DNA of 64,000 nucleotides from Tetradesmus obliquus. Its lineage: Eukaryota > Chlorophyta > Chlorophyceae > Sphaeropleales > Scenedesmaceae. Positions 12,623 to 25,000 of the stretch are shown here, in pieces. Below the pieces are notes generated by a model, which saw only the letters and a program-made list of their open reading frames with translations, had not been told where the DNA came from and ran no database searches. Positions within the stretch are counted from its first letter, which is position 1. Each line of letters starts with the position of its first letter. The position numbers and the translations under genes were made by a program. The stretch spans positions 4,580,001 through 4,644,000 of the forward strand of contig CP126197.1 of the NCBI GenBank assembly GCA_030272155.1, written 5' to 3'.

Positions 12623-15600
12623 TCATTGCATGTCCTTGCTGCTGCTACCTTGTCCGCCACCCTGTCCAGCTGCACCTGAAGCGTTTGAGTCAAACCAAGC
12701 TGCTGCGGCAGCAGCTGGCTGCTGCTGCTGCTGCTCTGCTGAGCCTGCACTCTCAAACAGGTCCAGTACTCCTGCAAGTGAGCGCTTGTCAGCCCAGCTG
12801 TTTAACCTTACCGGCATCACTGTAAGAGTGTGCGCATCCTCGTCTTCTGCTTCCTGCTGCTGCCGCAGCTGCAACTGCTGCTGCTGCTGCCCAGTAGCCC
12901 GAGTGCGCCTTGCACTGCTGCTTGAGCTGCCGCCTCTAGGATCGGCAGCACCAGAGGTCATCGGCTGCTGCTGCTGCTGCTGTTGCCAGCCAATGCTGCT
13001 GCTGCCGCTGCCATCCACTGCAGCACCTTCTGCAGAGGTGGCCTGCCGCAGCCCAGCAGCTGATGTTGCGGCTTGGCGCACATGCTGCTGCTGCTGCTGC
13101 TGCTGCTGTTGCTGCTTGAGCTTGGCATGTAGCTGTCCCATGTCGTGCAGATCTGCAAAGCCTACACTATGAGCCAGGTAAGCATCCCAATGTTCTTCTT
13201 CCAGCTCCCCCTGGCTTTGCTGTTGCACCATGGGCACTGCTGCTGTGCTTGAGGCTGACTCTTGCCTGGAAGAAGATGCTCTCTGCTGAGTCAGCAAGCC
13301 TTGCTGCACACCACTGCTGCCAGCAGCAGCTAGCCTGCCCTGCTCACCACCTCTCTGCTGCTGCTGCTGCTGCTGCCAGCTGGCACTGCCAATGCCAGTT
13401 TCACCAGGGCAATCGGCATCAGCTGCAGCTGCTGCTGCTTGTGCAAGCCGGTCCTGCAGCAGGCCGGTCGGCACAGCATGCTGCTGCTGCTGCTGCTGCG
13501 CGTGCAGCTGATGAGCACTCAGCTGCTCCAGCACGTCAGCAACCTGGGCCTCATACGCATCCGCAGTGTGCTGCTGCTCCTGCTGCTGCTGCTGCTGCTG
13601 GCCCGGCGGCACGTGCCTGCTGCTGCCAGCCCTTCGAGCACTCGGGTGCACTGCAGCAGTGTCATGGAACTTGGCCCACTCAACTAGAGCATGCCCTGTG
13701 GGGGATCGCTTGGGTGGCACTACGCAGGGCGCGTAGCAGTGCCCCCAGCGGATGGATCCTAGCACTGAGTAGACCTTGCTGCGCATGGCCAGGTGGCTGG
13801 TGATGTACTGCGTGGCTGACGCCACCACCACAATCTCAGCGTCAGCATCCTGCATACGGGCAAAAGAACAGCACGTGGATAAAAGGGCAACGGTACGTGT
13901 TGTTGCAACCGCATGCTGTCAGGTTGCAGGGCGGCTCAAGATGTGCGGCACAGCTAAAGAAAAGGACCAGGAGGTGGGACATTATATTGGCGTACCGCAG
14001 CATGCAGCAGGCCGCCACCTTCAAGATGAGAGCGCATTTGCAGGACTGTGGCACCAACTGCGTTGCATCACATGTGTCTCGTCTCCCATGTAGTGTCAGC
14101 GCAACTGCCGCTGCTTCAGGCATCTGGCACAAACAAACAAACAACAAAGCATCACACACTGCATACACTGCAGAGGAAGCTGCACTTCCCGCACCTGCAG
14201 CATGCCGTGATCCAGTCCTTCAGTGGGCTGTCAGGCCCAATCCCGTGCCCAACCACCACCGGGTAGCGCAGCAGCAAGCTCACACCTCGTGTCTCTGGCA
14301 TGCCATGCATAATCAGCAAGACTGCCGCTACTTTTATATTCAGCCCCTTGCAGCTGTCGCTAACAGCAGCACAGCTGGGTAGTGCAGTAGGACAGGCACA
14401 CAACTTGAATCTCAACACATCAGACGCTGCAGGAGCAAGTGAGGTGCAGCACATCTCACCTGCAGCATGCCGTCTGGTGTGATCCAGTCTTTGAGCGGGC
14501 TGTCAGGCCCAATCTCGTGACCAACCACCACAGGATAGCGCAGCAGCACGCTCACGCCACTCTTGGCCCGCGTCATGGCAGCAGCAGCAGCGCTGCTGGC
14601 GGCTGTAGCCACCACACCGTCTGCACACTGCTGCTGCTGCTGCTGCTGCTGTGGTGAAGCTGCATCACTCCACAGGTGCCGAGTGAGGGGCAGCTCCTGA
14701 TGGCTGTATGTCTGCGTCTGGCAGAATGCTGCTGCTGCCGCTCCGTCTGCTGCTGCTGCTGCTGCTGCTGTGCTGGGGCCTCCAGAGGTGCTGCTGTAGC
14801 GGTAGATGAACATGGTCACACTCGCACAGCACATCTGAGAGGGGTAGGCGTCACCCACCCTGCAGCAGCAGCAGCAGCGAACCGAGTTTGTGATGGGTGC
14901 GGCTTGTAATTGGTGGCACAAGCAGCCGCAGGCAACAGCTGCCATCAAATGACTGGTAACACGATGCACACCAGATCTGCCAATAGCATGAGGAGCAACC
15001 AGCAGCAGCCGCCACAGCAACCGCGCCCCCTGGGAAGCCTCTCACCTGACAGCCACGAACCAGCGCCCGTCAGCCCCCTGCGTCACCACCAGCTCGTCAG
15101 CCAGCAGCAGCGTGTTCTCACCCAGCCGGGGCCGCGGGATGCGCCGCGCTCCCCCGAGCACAACTGCACGCGACAGCCGGTGCGGCGGCATCAACGCCAG
15201 ACCTGGCTGCGGCTCAACATCATGAAACCTGCATGCACCACAGTTTCAAAATGGCAGACGAGCCGACAGAAGTGCGCCGCATGATATCAGAATATATTGC
15301 AGAGGCAGCTGCGGATGCGGCATTAGCTACAGGCGGAGCCACTGCGTGCAACAGAGCAAGCCAACACCGACCATGGCTACTGCACGTGCATGGACACCCC
15401 ACCTAAGTGCATGCAACAGTAACACCAACCGCCGAGAAACGTCTCAAGTTGCCGAACACACAGCAGCACGACTACTGCTGTCACTCCAGCTAAAGCGCCA
15501 CTGGCCTGCCGCCGCACCTGGACAGGTTGATGCTGTGCTGCGTGTGCCCCTGCCCCGCCTGCTGGATGATGTTCACAAAGGTGCAGCCCCAGTGCACCTC

Positions 15601-18600
15601 GCTGGGCAGGTAGGACTGGCGGCTCATGAAGCTGTCGCCTAGCTCGCTGGTGCCCTCAAATGTGACCACAATCTCAGCGCCAACCGCTTCTAACGACTCG
15701 CTGGTGTGGCCTGCAGATGACATGGTGAGCAACAAAACGAGGGGAGTTGTGTCAGCGACCAGTTCAGCACGCACCCTTCTTGACATGTGCTGGTGTGGTG
15801 GCCTGCAGAGCAGCAAGGAGGAGGCACCAGACCAAGGTGGTACATTGAAAGAAGCGACAGACATGCCGGCCCATGCACCTGTCGACCAGCTCGCTGGTGC
15901 CCTCAAACATGACCACGATTTCGGCGCCCACCGCTTCCAGTGACTCGCTGGTGTGGCCTGCAGGAGACATATGTGGGTCCACAGGATGTGAATGCAGAGC
16001 ATGCACAACAAAAGCCACAGACTCGCCGGCACAGCCGGCAGCAAGACGGTGAGCAACCGAAACAGCGGAAAGGAGCCAAGCGTACATATAAGTGTGCACT
16101 GTCAGGCAGCGGCTGCTCTGATGTGCCCGACAGCACATATTGGCGACAATTGTGACAACGTTAGGCAGACTCTGTTCAAGCAGAAGCATGAGCCTCACCA
16201 TACAGCGGGCTGCGCTCGTCAATGGTGTGCTCCACCACCACCGGCAGCAGCAGCGTGGCGTCCAGGTAGTGCAGCGGCAGCGGCGTGACGCCCACAGGGA
16301 TGAGCTCACCCTCGGCCGTGGTGTGCCCTGGGCCCCAGGTGTACAGCAGCGCGTGGATCTTTGGGGCTATTGCGGTGCGCTTGCGGATGTCTGCCACGCG
16401 AAACATCCTGTAAATCAATGGAGAGGAGATAATGTGCAGGGTGGCAGAAGAATAGACGCCAGGTGTATAGCACGTCATAAATGTTTGGGGCAACCGCGGT
16501 GCGCTTGCGGATGTCTGCCACGCGAAACATCCTGTAAATCAATGGAGAGGAGATAATGTGCAGGGTGGCAGAAGAGTAGACGCCAGGTGTATAGCACGGC
16601 ATAAATGTTTGGGGCAACCGCGGTGCACTTGCGGATGTCTGCCACGGGGAACATCCTGTGTGAGTACAAAAAGAGGCGGTAATGTGCAGGGTGGCAGCAT
16701 GATGGCCCCAGGTGTACAGCACAGCATGGATCTTGGGCGCAAATGCGGTGCACTTGCGGATGTCTGCGACCCGGAACATGCTGCAGCATGTCCGACACAG
16801 AGGGCAGAGATGCACAGCATGGAGCAACAGGCGCGGCAACGTTGGACGCATTTGCACAGGAGCGGAACAGTGTTGCCTGAGCATGCTGCTGTCAGCCACT
16901 AGCACGCAGCAGTGTCGCAGCAGACCCAGCAGCTCATCAGCACCACCCTACTAGTTTGATATCAGGATACAGCAACCCAACCAACACCTCAGCCAACCGG
17001 CTGCACCCAGCAAGCCCACTTACATCTTGAGGATGCCGTCAAGCCCTTGACTTCTTATACTAGCTGACATCCACAACCGTAGCAACAACCGGTGCCATCA
17101 CTCTGCTACAAGTCACTCACAGCTTGAGGATGCCATCGCGCCGCGCGATGCACGCGCACTCGCTGATGAGGATGGTCCTGCTGCGGCCCTTGGGGTGGCT
17201 GATCTTGGCGAAGATCACACCTATGAACACCGCCTCCAACAGCACCGCAAGGATGCACTGGATGCCCACCAGCCAGGCCGGCAGCCAGCAGTCGCCAATA
17301 GCATGAGAGCCGTAGCCTGGGGTGAAAGGGGACATGTGCATCAAGAAACAGTGTGCTGAACGTACGGGGTTGGGCATGAATGTGCAAGGTCGTGTTTGAT
17401 TGCTAGGGCCATTGCAAGCGGCTGCTGGCGTAGAAACCGCTGCACCAGCTGGTATGCACCATGCAACCTGGTAACGTATTATGCACATCTGCAGAGAGCC
17501 TCTGACAAGCCTGAAGTGGGCAGCAGCGCTCACCGATGGTGTTCTGCGTCTCGATGGAGAACAGGAAGGCTGACAGGAAGGAGTGGAAGCCCAGGAAGCA
17601 GCTGCCGTCAACCCTGCAGGCATTGTGACCAGCACACGCAGTCGGGTAACATCAAGTGGAAGAACGAGAAGCAGCTTCCATTCACCCTGCAGACACGATC
17701 AACTATACACAGCACAGCATGTTTACCACACACAGCAAATTACAATGGAAGCCAAGGAAGCAGCTACCGTCCAGCCTACATGCACATGTGTGCAATCACA
17801 TCACAGCTGACAAGACGTGGAACAATTGCATATCTGCTGTGCTGCCACTCACTTCCAGATCACGTAGTAGATGCACGCCCAGAACACCGCTGCCGCTGCT
17901 GCTGCTGCTGAACTGCTGCCTGTGTGCTGCGCTGCCACTGACTTCCAGATCACGTAGTAAATGCACGCCCAGAACACTGCTGCCGCTGCTGCTGCTGCTG
18001 CTGAGCGAGGTCCAATCCTATGTGCTGCACTCACTTCCAGATCACGTAGTAGATGCACGCCCAGAACAGGAAGGAGGAGATGAACACGCCCACCATGGCC
18101 GCCACAATGTACAGGAAGCGCGCATGCACGGCGGTGGTGAAGAAGTCTGGCAGCGGCAGCAGCAGCAGCAGCAGAGCCGGACGCAGTGGTGCACAGGCAG
18201 ACGGGGATGACGCTTGCACACAGCACTTACTTTGCGAAAAACACACAAACCACAGGAACTGCACCACTCAATGTGACAGCTAAGCAGCTGCAGCGCTGGC
18301 CATGCACCTAAAGCTGTGCTGCACAGCAGCAGCTGTTTGACGGAAAAAAATTGCTGTACTGCAGCCTTCCTGTTCAAACAGCTGACAAAACAGCCATGTT
18401 CGCTGCCACACACGGCTACCGACACCAGTTGGCATCTGTTGTTGTTGCTGTCTGCGGCTGCGGTTGTTGTTGCTGCTGCATGCTCTGCTTCATCTCACCT
18501 CGCCTCCAGACATGCCGCAGGATCCTGCTCCACTCGACGCCATGGTACATGACCCTACTCTTGCCAGCATCCCTGCAAGTGAAAGCAACAGGCAGCACAC

Positions 18601-19196
18601 AAGCAAAGGCATTGGACACCAGTGTAGCGCCCACCACCGCCTGCTGCTCGGAGCATGCCCAGCCATGCTAATTAATTGCATGCATCCCTCTGCTGGCTTG
18701 CGCAAATTCCAGCTACAGCTACTGCTCCCTGCGCCCCCAGCCTGCTGGCCATCCTCTCTGTTGGCGCTGTCCAGATTCCGCATCGGCCTGCCGCCCGCTG
18801 CATCTTTGTGCAAGCTCACTATTTGTCCTGCAAGCAAGCTGCATGCCTTCCTGCAACTATCTGCAGCCTACACATACAGTACCCATTCGCTGCATGTACT
18901 CACTTGCCGCTGCCCAGCAGGCTAGCCTTCTTTTTGGTGCGCCGCTCCATGTCGTAAAACCCCGTGCCCCGGTCCAGCGTCCACATGGGGTTGTCACGCA
19001 CGCGCCGCAGCACGTAGCGATGCTCCTCATTTGCCAAGGTGGTACTAGCTTCGCTTGCAGGACAGCTGGAAGCAGGCTGCAGTGCAGGGTCCAGCAGCGA
19101 GCTGCGCAGCATGCTGCGCTGCTGCAAGGCTGACAAGTCGTTTGACTCTGATAACGCGCTGCTTTGACCAGCTGGCAGCCAGTCAAACCACCCCAT
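12623..19196 (-). CDS. Inward-rectifier (Kir) K+ channel with two tandem cytoplasmic domains
   Basis: Plasma- or endomembrane K+ channel. Exons on the minus strand: 19196-18904, 18572-18499, 18146-18035, 17613-17534, 17316-17121, 16407-16199, 15710-15518, 15228-15046, 14859-14460, 13849-12623; 988 codons plus stop, all phases consistent. The slide helix and M1 are at about residues 123-160 (DFFTTAVHARFLYIVAAMVG). The pore exon gives FSIETQNTIG, completed by YG from the next exon: the TIGYG selectivity filter. M2 follows (about 193-222). Cytoplasmic domain 1 (about 235-400) has FRVADIRKRT, VVVEHTIDERSPLYG, EIVVTFEGTSEL, SYLPSEVHWG and SRFHDVEP, all Kir hallmarks. Domain 2 (about 425-647) repeats the order: VAVRVGDAY, VVVGHEIGPDSPLKDW, AEIVVVASAT, SIRWGH, AKFHDT. 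An Ala/Gln-rich insert sits inside domain 2, and a 340-residue Gln/Ser/Ala-rich tail follows. Usual Kir channels are about 400 residues. Confidence 0.9.
14185..14285 (-). repeat. Echo of Kir exon 9 3' end
   Basis: About 95 bp copy of the end of exon 9 (RYPVVVGHEIGPDSPLKDWI) in intron 9. In 26 codons about 7 differ synonymously and 2 change the amino acid. Confidence 0.85.
15884..15966 (-). repeat. Echo of Kir exon 7 5' end
   Basis: About 80 bp copy of the exon 7 start (GHTSESLEAVGAEIVV), with its CTGCAG acceptor, in intron 6 upstream of the real exon. About 7 synonymous and 2 replacement codon differences. Confidence 0.87.
16412..16790 (-). repeat. Three echoes of Kir exon 6 5' end, period about 124 bp
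   Basis: The segment coding MFRVADIRKRTA with its CAG acceptor recurs at intervals of 124, 124 and 125 bp (acceptors near 16408, 16532, 16656, 16781). Flanking intron sequence (AATGTGCAGGGTGGCAG) is repeated too, so whole junction units were duplicated. Confidence 0.9.
17655..17790 (-). repeat. Two weak echoes of Kir exon 4 5' end
   Basis: Sequences resembling GGAAGCCCAGGAAGCAGCT followed by a CTGCAG-like acceptor recur at about 17665-17695 and 17745-17785, upstream of the pore exon. They are more diverged than other echoes. Confidence 0.6.
17845..17985 (-). repeat. Two echoes of Kir exon 3 3' end (M1 end plus donor)
   Basis: The exon 3 end coding WACIYYVIWK, with its GTGAGTG donor, recurs at about 17848-17885 and 17938-17977 (spacing 90-94 bp). 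One copy has lost the donor T (GTCAGTG). Each copy is followed by a CTG run. Confidence 0.88.
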
Positions 19197-19973
19197 GGTG
19201 GCAGTGGTGCAGGGGCTTTAATGTGCTGTTTGTTGAGCTGCTGCGTGCTGCTGTGCGCTGTGCAGCTGAGCTCCCTGGGTTCAAGACTGGCAGTTGACAC
19301 ACTTCTGCTACAACTGCCGTAACTGCAGCAGCGTGGTGGTGTTCAAGTTGTAAGCCTGAAAGTGGCGCAAACCAGGTCCTGTTGCATGCTGTTGCAGTGC
19401 ATGGTCTGCATGGTATGGGTGCTACTGATGTCCAGGCAGTTGCAACTGCTGGTTCACATGACCGGCACGTGCAGAGGGCACTGGCAGCCCAATCAACGCA
19501 GATGGTGTTAAAACTACAAAAGATCAATTGTGCACTGCGGTTGAAACACGTGATGCGAAGCGGTATGCACGAAAAAGCAAGTGAACCAGTGCAGTGCTAC
19601 ATCAAGAAACTGCAGCAACCACGAGATAAAAGCGCACCACATATGCAAGCTAGTGTTGATGTTACAGCTATCGAGCGCTCTGACACTCCGGCCCGTTTGA
19701 AAGCCCTAGCTAAAAGCCACACCATGTCACTTCTCATGTCACGCTCAGAGCGCGTGCAAAACACCCGAAAACTTATATTCGTTGTTTGTGATTCACCGAT
19801 CGTCTCAGCCTATCCACCCAGTAGCAGCACTGTGTTTCACACTGACAGCAGCAGCAGGAGTATCAGCAGCAGCAGCGGCAGCCTCAGGCACTTCTCAGTT
19901 GTGCTCTCCTTACCATACCATCCGGACTTTTTGATAGACTTCTGACTTTCAGCAGATTGCTTTTGAAGGTGGC
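19197..19973. promoter_or_regulatory. Divergent intergenic region, Kir channel / RRP43
   Basis: 777 bp between the start codons of two diverging genes, so it should hold both promoters. I recognise no specific element. The open frame through 19382-19945 shows no family resemblance. Confidence 0.45.
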
Positions 19974-21569
19974 ATGTCCTCCACACTGCAAGCTGATGCA
20001 TTCAAGCGGCTGTACTCAGAAGAGTACTTTGACAACTTCATAAAGGAAGGCTTGCGGCCAGATGGGCGGGGGTTAGGCGTATGCAGGCCTGTGACAGTAG
20101 CCGTGAACGCTATCAGCAGTGCAGATGGCTCAGCAATCGCAAAGGTGCGCTTGCTGTAGGTGGTTACCTGCAATGTGTGCGTGGCGCAGCCAGCATCCGG
20201 GGCTGTTGGGACGCCAAGCATCCGCTGACAACAGGGTTCAGAGCTTCAATCCAGAAAGCAAGAGTGCAGAAGTTTCTAGCATGTATCATGCTATCATACA
20301 CTCACATTCCACGTCCGCGTGGCTGCAGAGCACTGCCTGCAGCCACTCGAGCTGAAAGTGCATGTGCAAGTCAGGTGCTCTCACAGCATGTAAAAGCACC
20401 TGCCTCGCCACGTACTGCTCAGCACAAGGACCTCCTCCATCATACACACAGTCTGTGACGCCCTCAATCACCTGCTGAAGCTGGCTATGCCGTCGCCTCT
20501 GTCTCCTGCACTGCTCAACCGCATCTGCTCATATGTTGCTGCTGCCCTGCCAGGTGGGCACCAGCACAGTGCTTGCAGGAGTGCGGCTAGAAGTGATGAT
20601 CCCCAGCAGCGAGGCACCAGCAGACGGCCGGCTCGTCATTAACGTAGAAATGACAGCGCTCGCGACGCCGGACTTCCGGCCGGGCAAGCAGCCGCCAATC
20701 ACGCACAGCATACAGCAGCGCTTGCAGGACGTGCTGGTGGGCTGCGGCGTGCTGCAGCCAAAGGAGCTGTGCATTGCAGAGGGGCGTGCTGTATGGGTGC
20801 TGTACTTGGATCTGTACATACTCAATGCAGCAGGCGGCCTGCTAGATGCTAGCCTGCTGGCAGCAGTAGCAGCCTTGCAGGATACCCGGCTGCCGGTCGT
20901 ACACGTAACAGATGAAGGCAATGTAGAGCGGGGTGCAGCAGAAGATGAAGTTGAAAATGACAACACAGCAGCAGCAGCAGCAGCGGCAGCGGCGGCAGAC
21001 AGCAGCAGCAGCAGGCCGCTGCAGCTGCATGGGCGGCCGCTGGCGCTGACGTGTGGGCTGTACAAGGGGCAGCACATTGTGGCTGACCCAGACCATGAGG
21101 AGGAGCTGCTGATGTCAGCAACTGTCAGCGTGGTGCTGGACGAGGCTGGAGAGATGCTGGGTAAGTGGATAGTGGCTTCTTTTGTGTTCTGCTGTGGTGT
21201 ATTCTGCTTGAGTTGTGCAAAGTTATCTGACACGGCCTGGCCGGCGACGTTTGCAGCACCCCAGTGGTTTCAGCAGCAACAAACCCAGCCCGATGACTAG
21301 ACTTGATGCCTGCTTGCTTGTCTGATGATCCAGGCTTGCTGCAACGTGCTGCTGGCGTTACAGCGTGGCGCAGCCACCCCGAAGCACTTGATGTGCTCAA
21401 TCTGCTTGCTGACTTGCTTGCCTGCTTGCTGCGTTGTGCTGCAGGCGTGTACAGTGTTGGCGCTGCCACCCCCAAGCAGGTGCTCAGCTGCGCGGAGATG
21501 GCCAAGCAGCGGCACGCTGAGCTGCTGGCGCAGCTAGAGGCAGCAGCGAACAAGATGGAGGAGGCGTGA
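19974..21569 (+). CDS. Exosome complex component RRP43/EXOSC8-like (RNase PH fold)
   Basis: Ring subunit of the eukaryotic RNA exosome, acting in 3'-end processing and decay of nuclear and cytoplasmic RNA. Exons 19974-20144, 20554-21160 and 21445-21569 give 300 residues; the family is about 270-300. The N-terminus matches the RRP43 pattern: LYSEEYFDNFIKEGLRPDGR, then CRPVTVAV and SADGSAIAKVGTSTVLAGV. FRPGKQPP and later LYILNAAGGLLDASLLAAV and LPVVHVTDEG follow as in RNase PH-like proteins. An acidic/Ala-rich insert at about residues 188-206 (coded near 20935-21000) is lineage specific. The C-terminus ends in a predicted helix rich in Glu and Lys. The ring subunits of this branch are generally catalytically inert. 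EXOSC7/RRP42 is the main alternative. Intron 2 carries an echo of exon 3. Confidence 0.82.
21327..21402 (+). repeat. Echo of RRP43 exon 3 5' end
   Basis: Diverged copy of the acceptor and the first codons of exon 3 (GCGCAGCCACCCCGAAGCA against GCGCTGCCACCCCCAAGCA), about 105 bp upstream of the real junction at 21445. Confidence 0.7.
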
Positions 21570-22092
21570 TCCGCTGCAGAAGCAGCAGTTGCAGCAGTAG
21601 GCTGTTACGTAGTGGCAGCATAACAGCAGCACCACCTGTTTGAAGGCAGCAACACGCATGCATGATGATGCACAGCCAGGTCCTGCAACTGGGCCAGGCT
21701 GGGACATGCCGTACAGTACTGGTGCAGTGGCGGCTTCAAGCTGTGGCATGTTCTGTCGTTATTTTGTCAAGCATTGGTTCAATCTTTGAGGTGGTTGGCG
21801 TCTTGGGGCATTGCCCTGGCCGCAAACCTGGCACAGCTGACAGCTGTGTGTCCAGCTGGGAACAGCAAACCCTAACAAGGCAGAACATGCAGATCTTGAT
21901 GTAACTTCTGCACACTGAACTCTGAAACAGTAAGTTGAGTTTGCCAGAACGCTGTCGCGCTGTCGTACGTGAGCTGGGACGTGTCCAACAAGAGGCGGTT
22001 GAACTGAACGGTGCACTCGCGATGCACACCGGTTTGGCAGCGAATGAACTGCTGCTTGCCATTCGTTTAATGTAAAGCAGTTTATTTACAGC
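21570..22092. other. Intergenic, RRP43 to secreted protein gene
   Basis: RRP43 3' UTR with a TGTAA at 21900-21904, then the promoter of the next gene. No further gene seen. Confidence 0.45.
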
Positions 22093-25000
22093 ATGTCAGG
22101 CAGAGCGACTGCTGTCCTGGTGCTCCTTGCCATGGTGCTGGGTGCAGCAGCAGCTCTGCAGGAACAGCAGGAAGATGAGCCGCATGTCTGCATCGTGATC
22201 CGCACCTACTACGCACACGGAACGTACGGAGATGGCTCGCTCATCAATCTGCTGCAGTCGTTGAAGGCACAGAAGCATAGCAGGTGCGGCCAGTGAGCGG
22301 CAGCAGCAGCAGTACAACTACAATGCTTCATGCTGCACTTGACAGGGTTGTGAGGCAACTACCTTAACAACTTGAACAGCACTTTGTGGATGATTGCAGC
22401 TGGACAGCGCTCCTGTTGGTGATGGACAACCGGCCTTTCCCGGACCTGCGGCACATCGTCAGAGATGCGGCAGACGACAGGATAGATGTGTTTGCTGAGT
22501 GGGTGAGCAGCAATGCCGCTTTGGCAGACACAGATCAATCCGCCATGATACAACCATACATCATAGGTTTGTTCCTTCTGGGAACTCTCTCTCATCAGGT
22601 ACATGCATTTTGATGTGCTACCGTGCATGCCACAAACTTGCAGTACAGCTGTACATGTAAAGGTGACACCTTTACAACGGCACATGTACTAGTGCAGCAG
22701 TGTCGTACCTGTCCCTGACGCACGCGGCCGCGCTGCATGCAGATATCGGCTAAGTACCAACCCAAGACGCCTGACGGCCAGCAGTGGATGGTCAACTACC
22801 ACGCAAAGCTGTACAACCTGACTGATGAAGCCATCAGGGGTGCGGCACTGGCTGCTATTGCAGGACACAGCATGGCAGGGGATAGACAACTGCAGCGATG
22901 GCTTGTATTGCAGCAATGGAGATAGACAACTGCAGCGATGGCTTGTACAAGTTTTCAGTATGGAGGTAGACAACTGCAGCAATGGCTAGCTGATATGTGA
23001 GCACAAACCCCAACAGCATCAGCGTGAAAGGATGTGGAACCAAGGCATACATGCAGTACTTGGTCAGGTGTCAGCACAGCACCTTTTGACATATGCGGCA
23101 AGGCTGCTGCATGCCTGTATAGCAGAGACATCATTCTTCTTGCTGCATGTGCTGCTGCCTGCAGCCTGCCCCAGGAACACGCGCTGGGTGGTGGTGACCA
23201 ATGGCGACAATGATTATGACCCGCAGTTCTTATCGGTGCTGGCGCAGCATGGCGAGGCAGAGGTTGTTGCATTTGACTACTACAGCAGATACCAGCGGCC
23301 AACAGGTAGGCGTGTTGCGTTGCAAATGTTCTGTTGAGCCTGGTATCCAGCGTGTATGCGGTATGCACTGCTTTACTGGCTTGTGATGTAGGCAAGTGGT
23401 TTGAGGGTTGTACACTCGTATATAACACATCATGCTTGCTGCACATGAGGCTGATGTTGTCTCCTAGGACAGTAGCTTTTACATGACCAACCTCGCTCCG
23501 AGGTTGACAGATGCAGACATAACATCGTGCCAAGCCCCCGCGCGCCTGTCTACTGCCTGCCAACGGAAACACAGCACCCTCACGCAGCGTATCCGTCTCT
23601 TGCCTGGATGTTTTGCAGGCACGCCGTGTGCGCGCTTTGCTGCTGGGCCGCAGCTGCCGCCCTGCAAGCAGAACAACCTGAGCTGGTGCCAGACTGACCT
23701 GGCGGCTGTGGCTTATTCTTGGCCGCGCTTCATGGCTGATGACATGCGCTTTGGGCTGCTGGAGCAGGGGCATGGCGCAAACCACGATGGCATCATGGCG
23801 GATGTGGTGCGGTCGCGCAAATGGAAGGTGAGTTGGGCATGTGCTAGAGCTAGTGTTTTAGGTGGTGTGGCATGTTGTCAGGTGATGGCGCAAACTATGA
23901 TGGCATCATGGCGGATGTGGTGCAATCACGCAAATGGAAGGTGATTCAAATATGTTTTACAGCAAAAATGGCATTATGTGTATTGCGCTGGAGCAGGGGC
24001 ATGGCGCAAACGCATGATGGCATCATGGCAGATGTTGTGCAGTCGCGCAAGTGGAAGGTGAGCTGTGCATGTAATCTGAGCAAGGGCTGTGTAATGTGTA
24101 CCACACTACATCCTGTGGTGCAAGCCATGACGGTATCATGGCGGACGTGGCGCAGCACCGCAATTGGAACGCGGGCCCATATGTTTTCCATGGCAAGGGT
24201 TGTAGCATGTGTGTTATGCCACTTGTTGCTGCTCTGCTCCTGCTGCGCAATCTATCGCACGCAGCTGGCAGGTGCCAGGTTGAGCACGCCCCCTCCCTTC
24301 GACGCTACGTGACACTGCACTGCGTTGCTCTCTCCTCCAACAACTGCTGTCCTCTGCTGTGCTGTGCTATTGCAGATCACAAGGGTCTGGCAGGTGCTGA
24401 GTGGAGCACACACATTCTCCTCAGCGCGGGGTGTTGCACTGCGCTGCTCTGTCCTCCAACGTCTGCTGCTCTCTGCTGTGCTGTGCTGTTGCAGGTATAG
24501 CATGTAGCAGGTTGGTGCCTTTGGATGCTGCGCCGCGCTGCCATCTTCTCCAACCCCTGCTGCTTTGTGCTGTGCTGTGCTGTGCTGTGCTGTACTGTGC
24601 TGTTGCAGACATCGCATGTAGCTGGCAGGTGCCTAGTGGAGCACGCCCCCTCACCTCAGCGCTGATGTTGCACTGCGCTGCTCTCTCCTCCGATGTCTGC
24701 TGCTCTCTGCTGTGCTGTGCTGTTGCAGATATCGCATGTATCAGGCAGGTGCCTAGTAGAGCACGCCCCCTCGCCGCAGCGCTGTGCCCTTCTAGACGGT
24801 GTATGGGACGACACGCAAGCAGCCACAGACAAGGACACAGGCGGCAAGTGCATCTCACTGGCCAGGGCGAAAGCGAGGCTACAAGAGCTGGGCGCTGCTG
24901 CCGAGGCAGTGGAAGTGGAGCTGTCACATGACAGGCAGAGTGAGTGTCGGCGCTTGGCTGTTAGCATAGGATACATGCTGGCCCAGCAAGGTGTCTACAA

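Noticed and set aside
13085-13125. CTG runs in the Kir tail as an intron acceptor tract
   Set aside because: On the sense strand this is an in-frame CAG run (polyGln) within one open exon; phase and frame continue without a break.
19382-19945. 187-residue open frame upstream of RRP43
   Set aside because: No family resemblance, and RRP43 already has a good start at 19974 matching the family N-terminus.
22955-23785. 276-residue minus-strand open frame
   Set aside because: It is antisense to exons 4 and 5 of the secreted-protein gene, whose plus-strand frame is supported by splice phase and motifs.
24262-24779. Tandem copies read as a transposon insertion
   Set aside because: No terminal inverted repeats or target-site duplication. 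The unit grades into the true intron end, as expected from tandem duplication.
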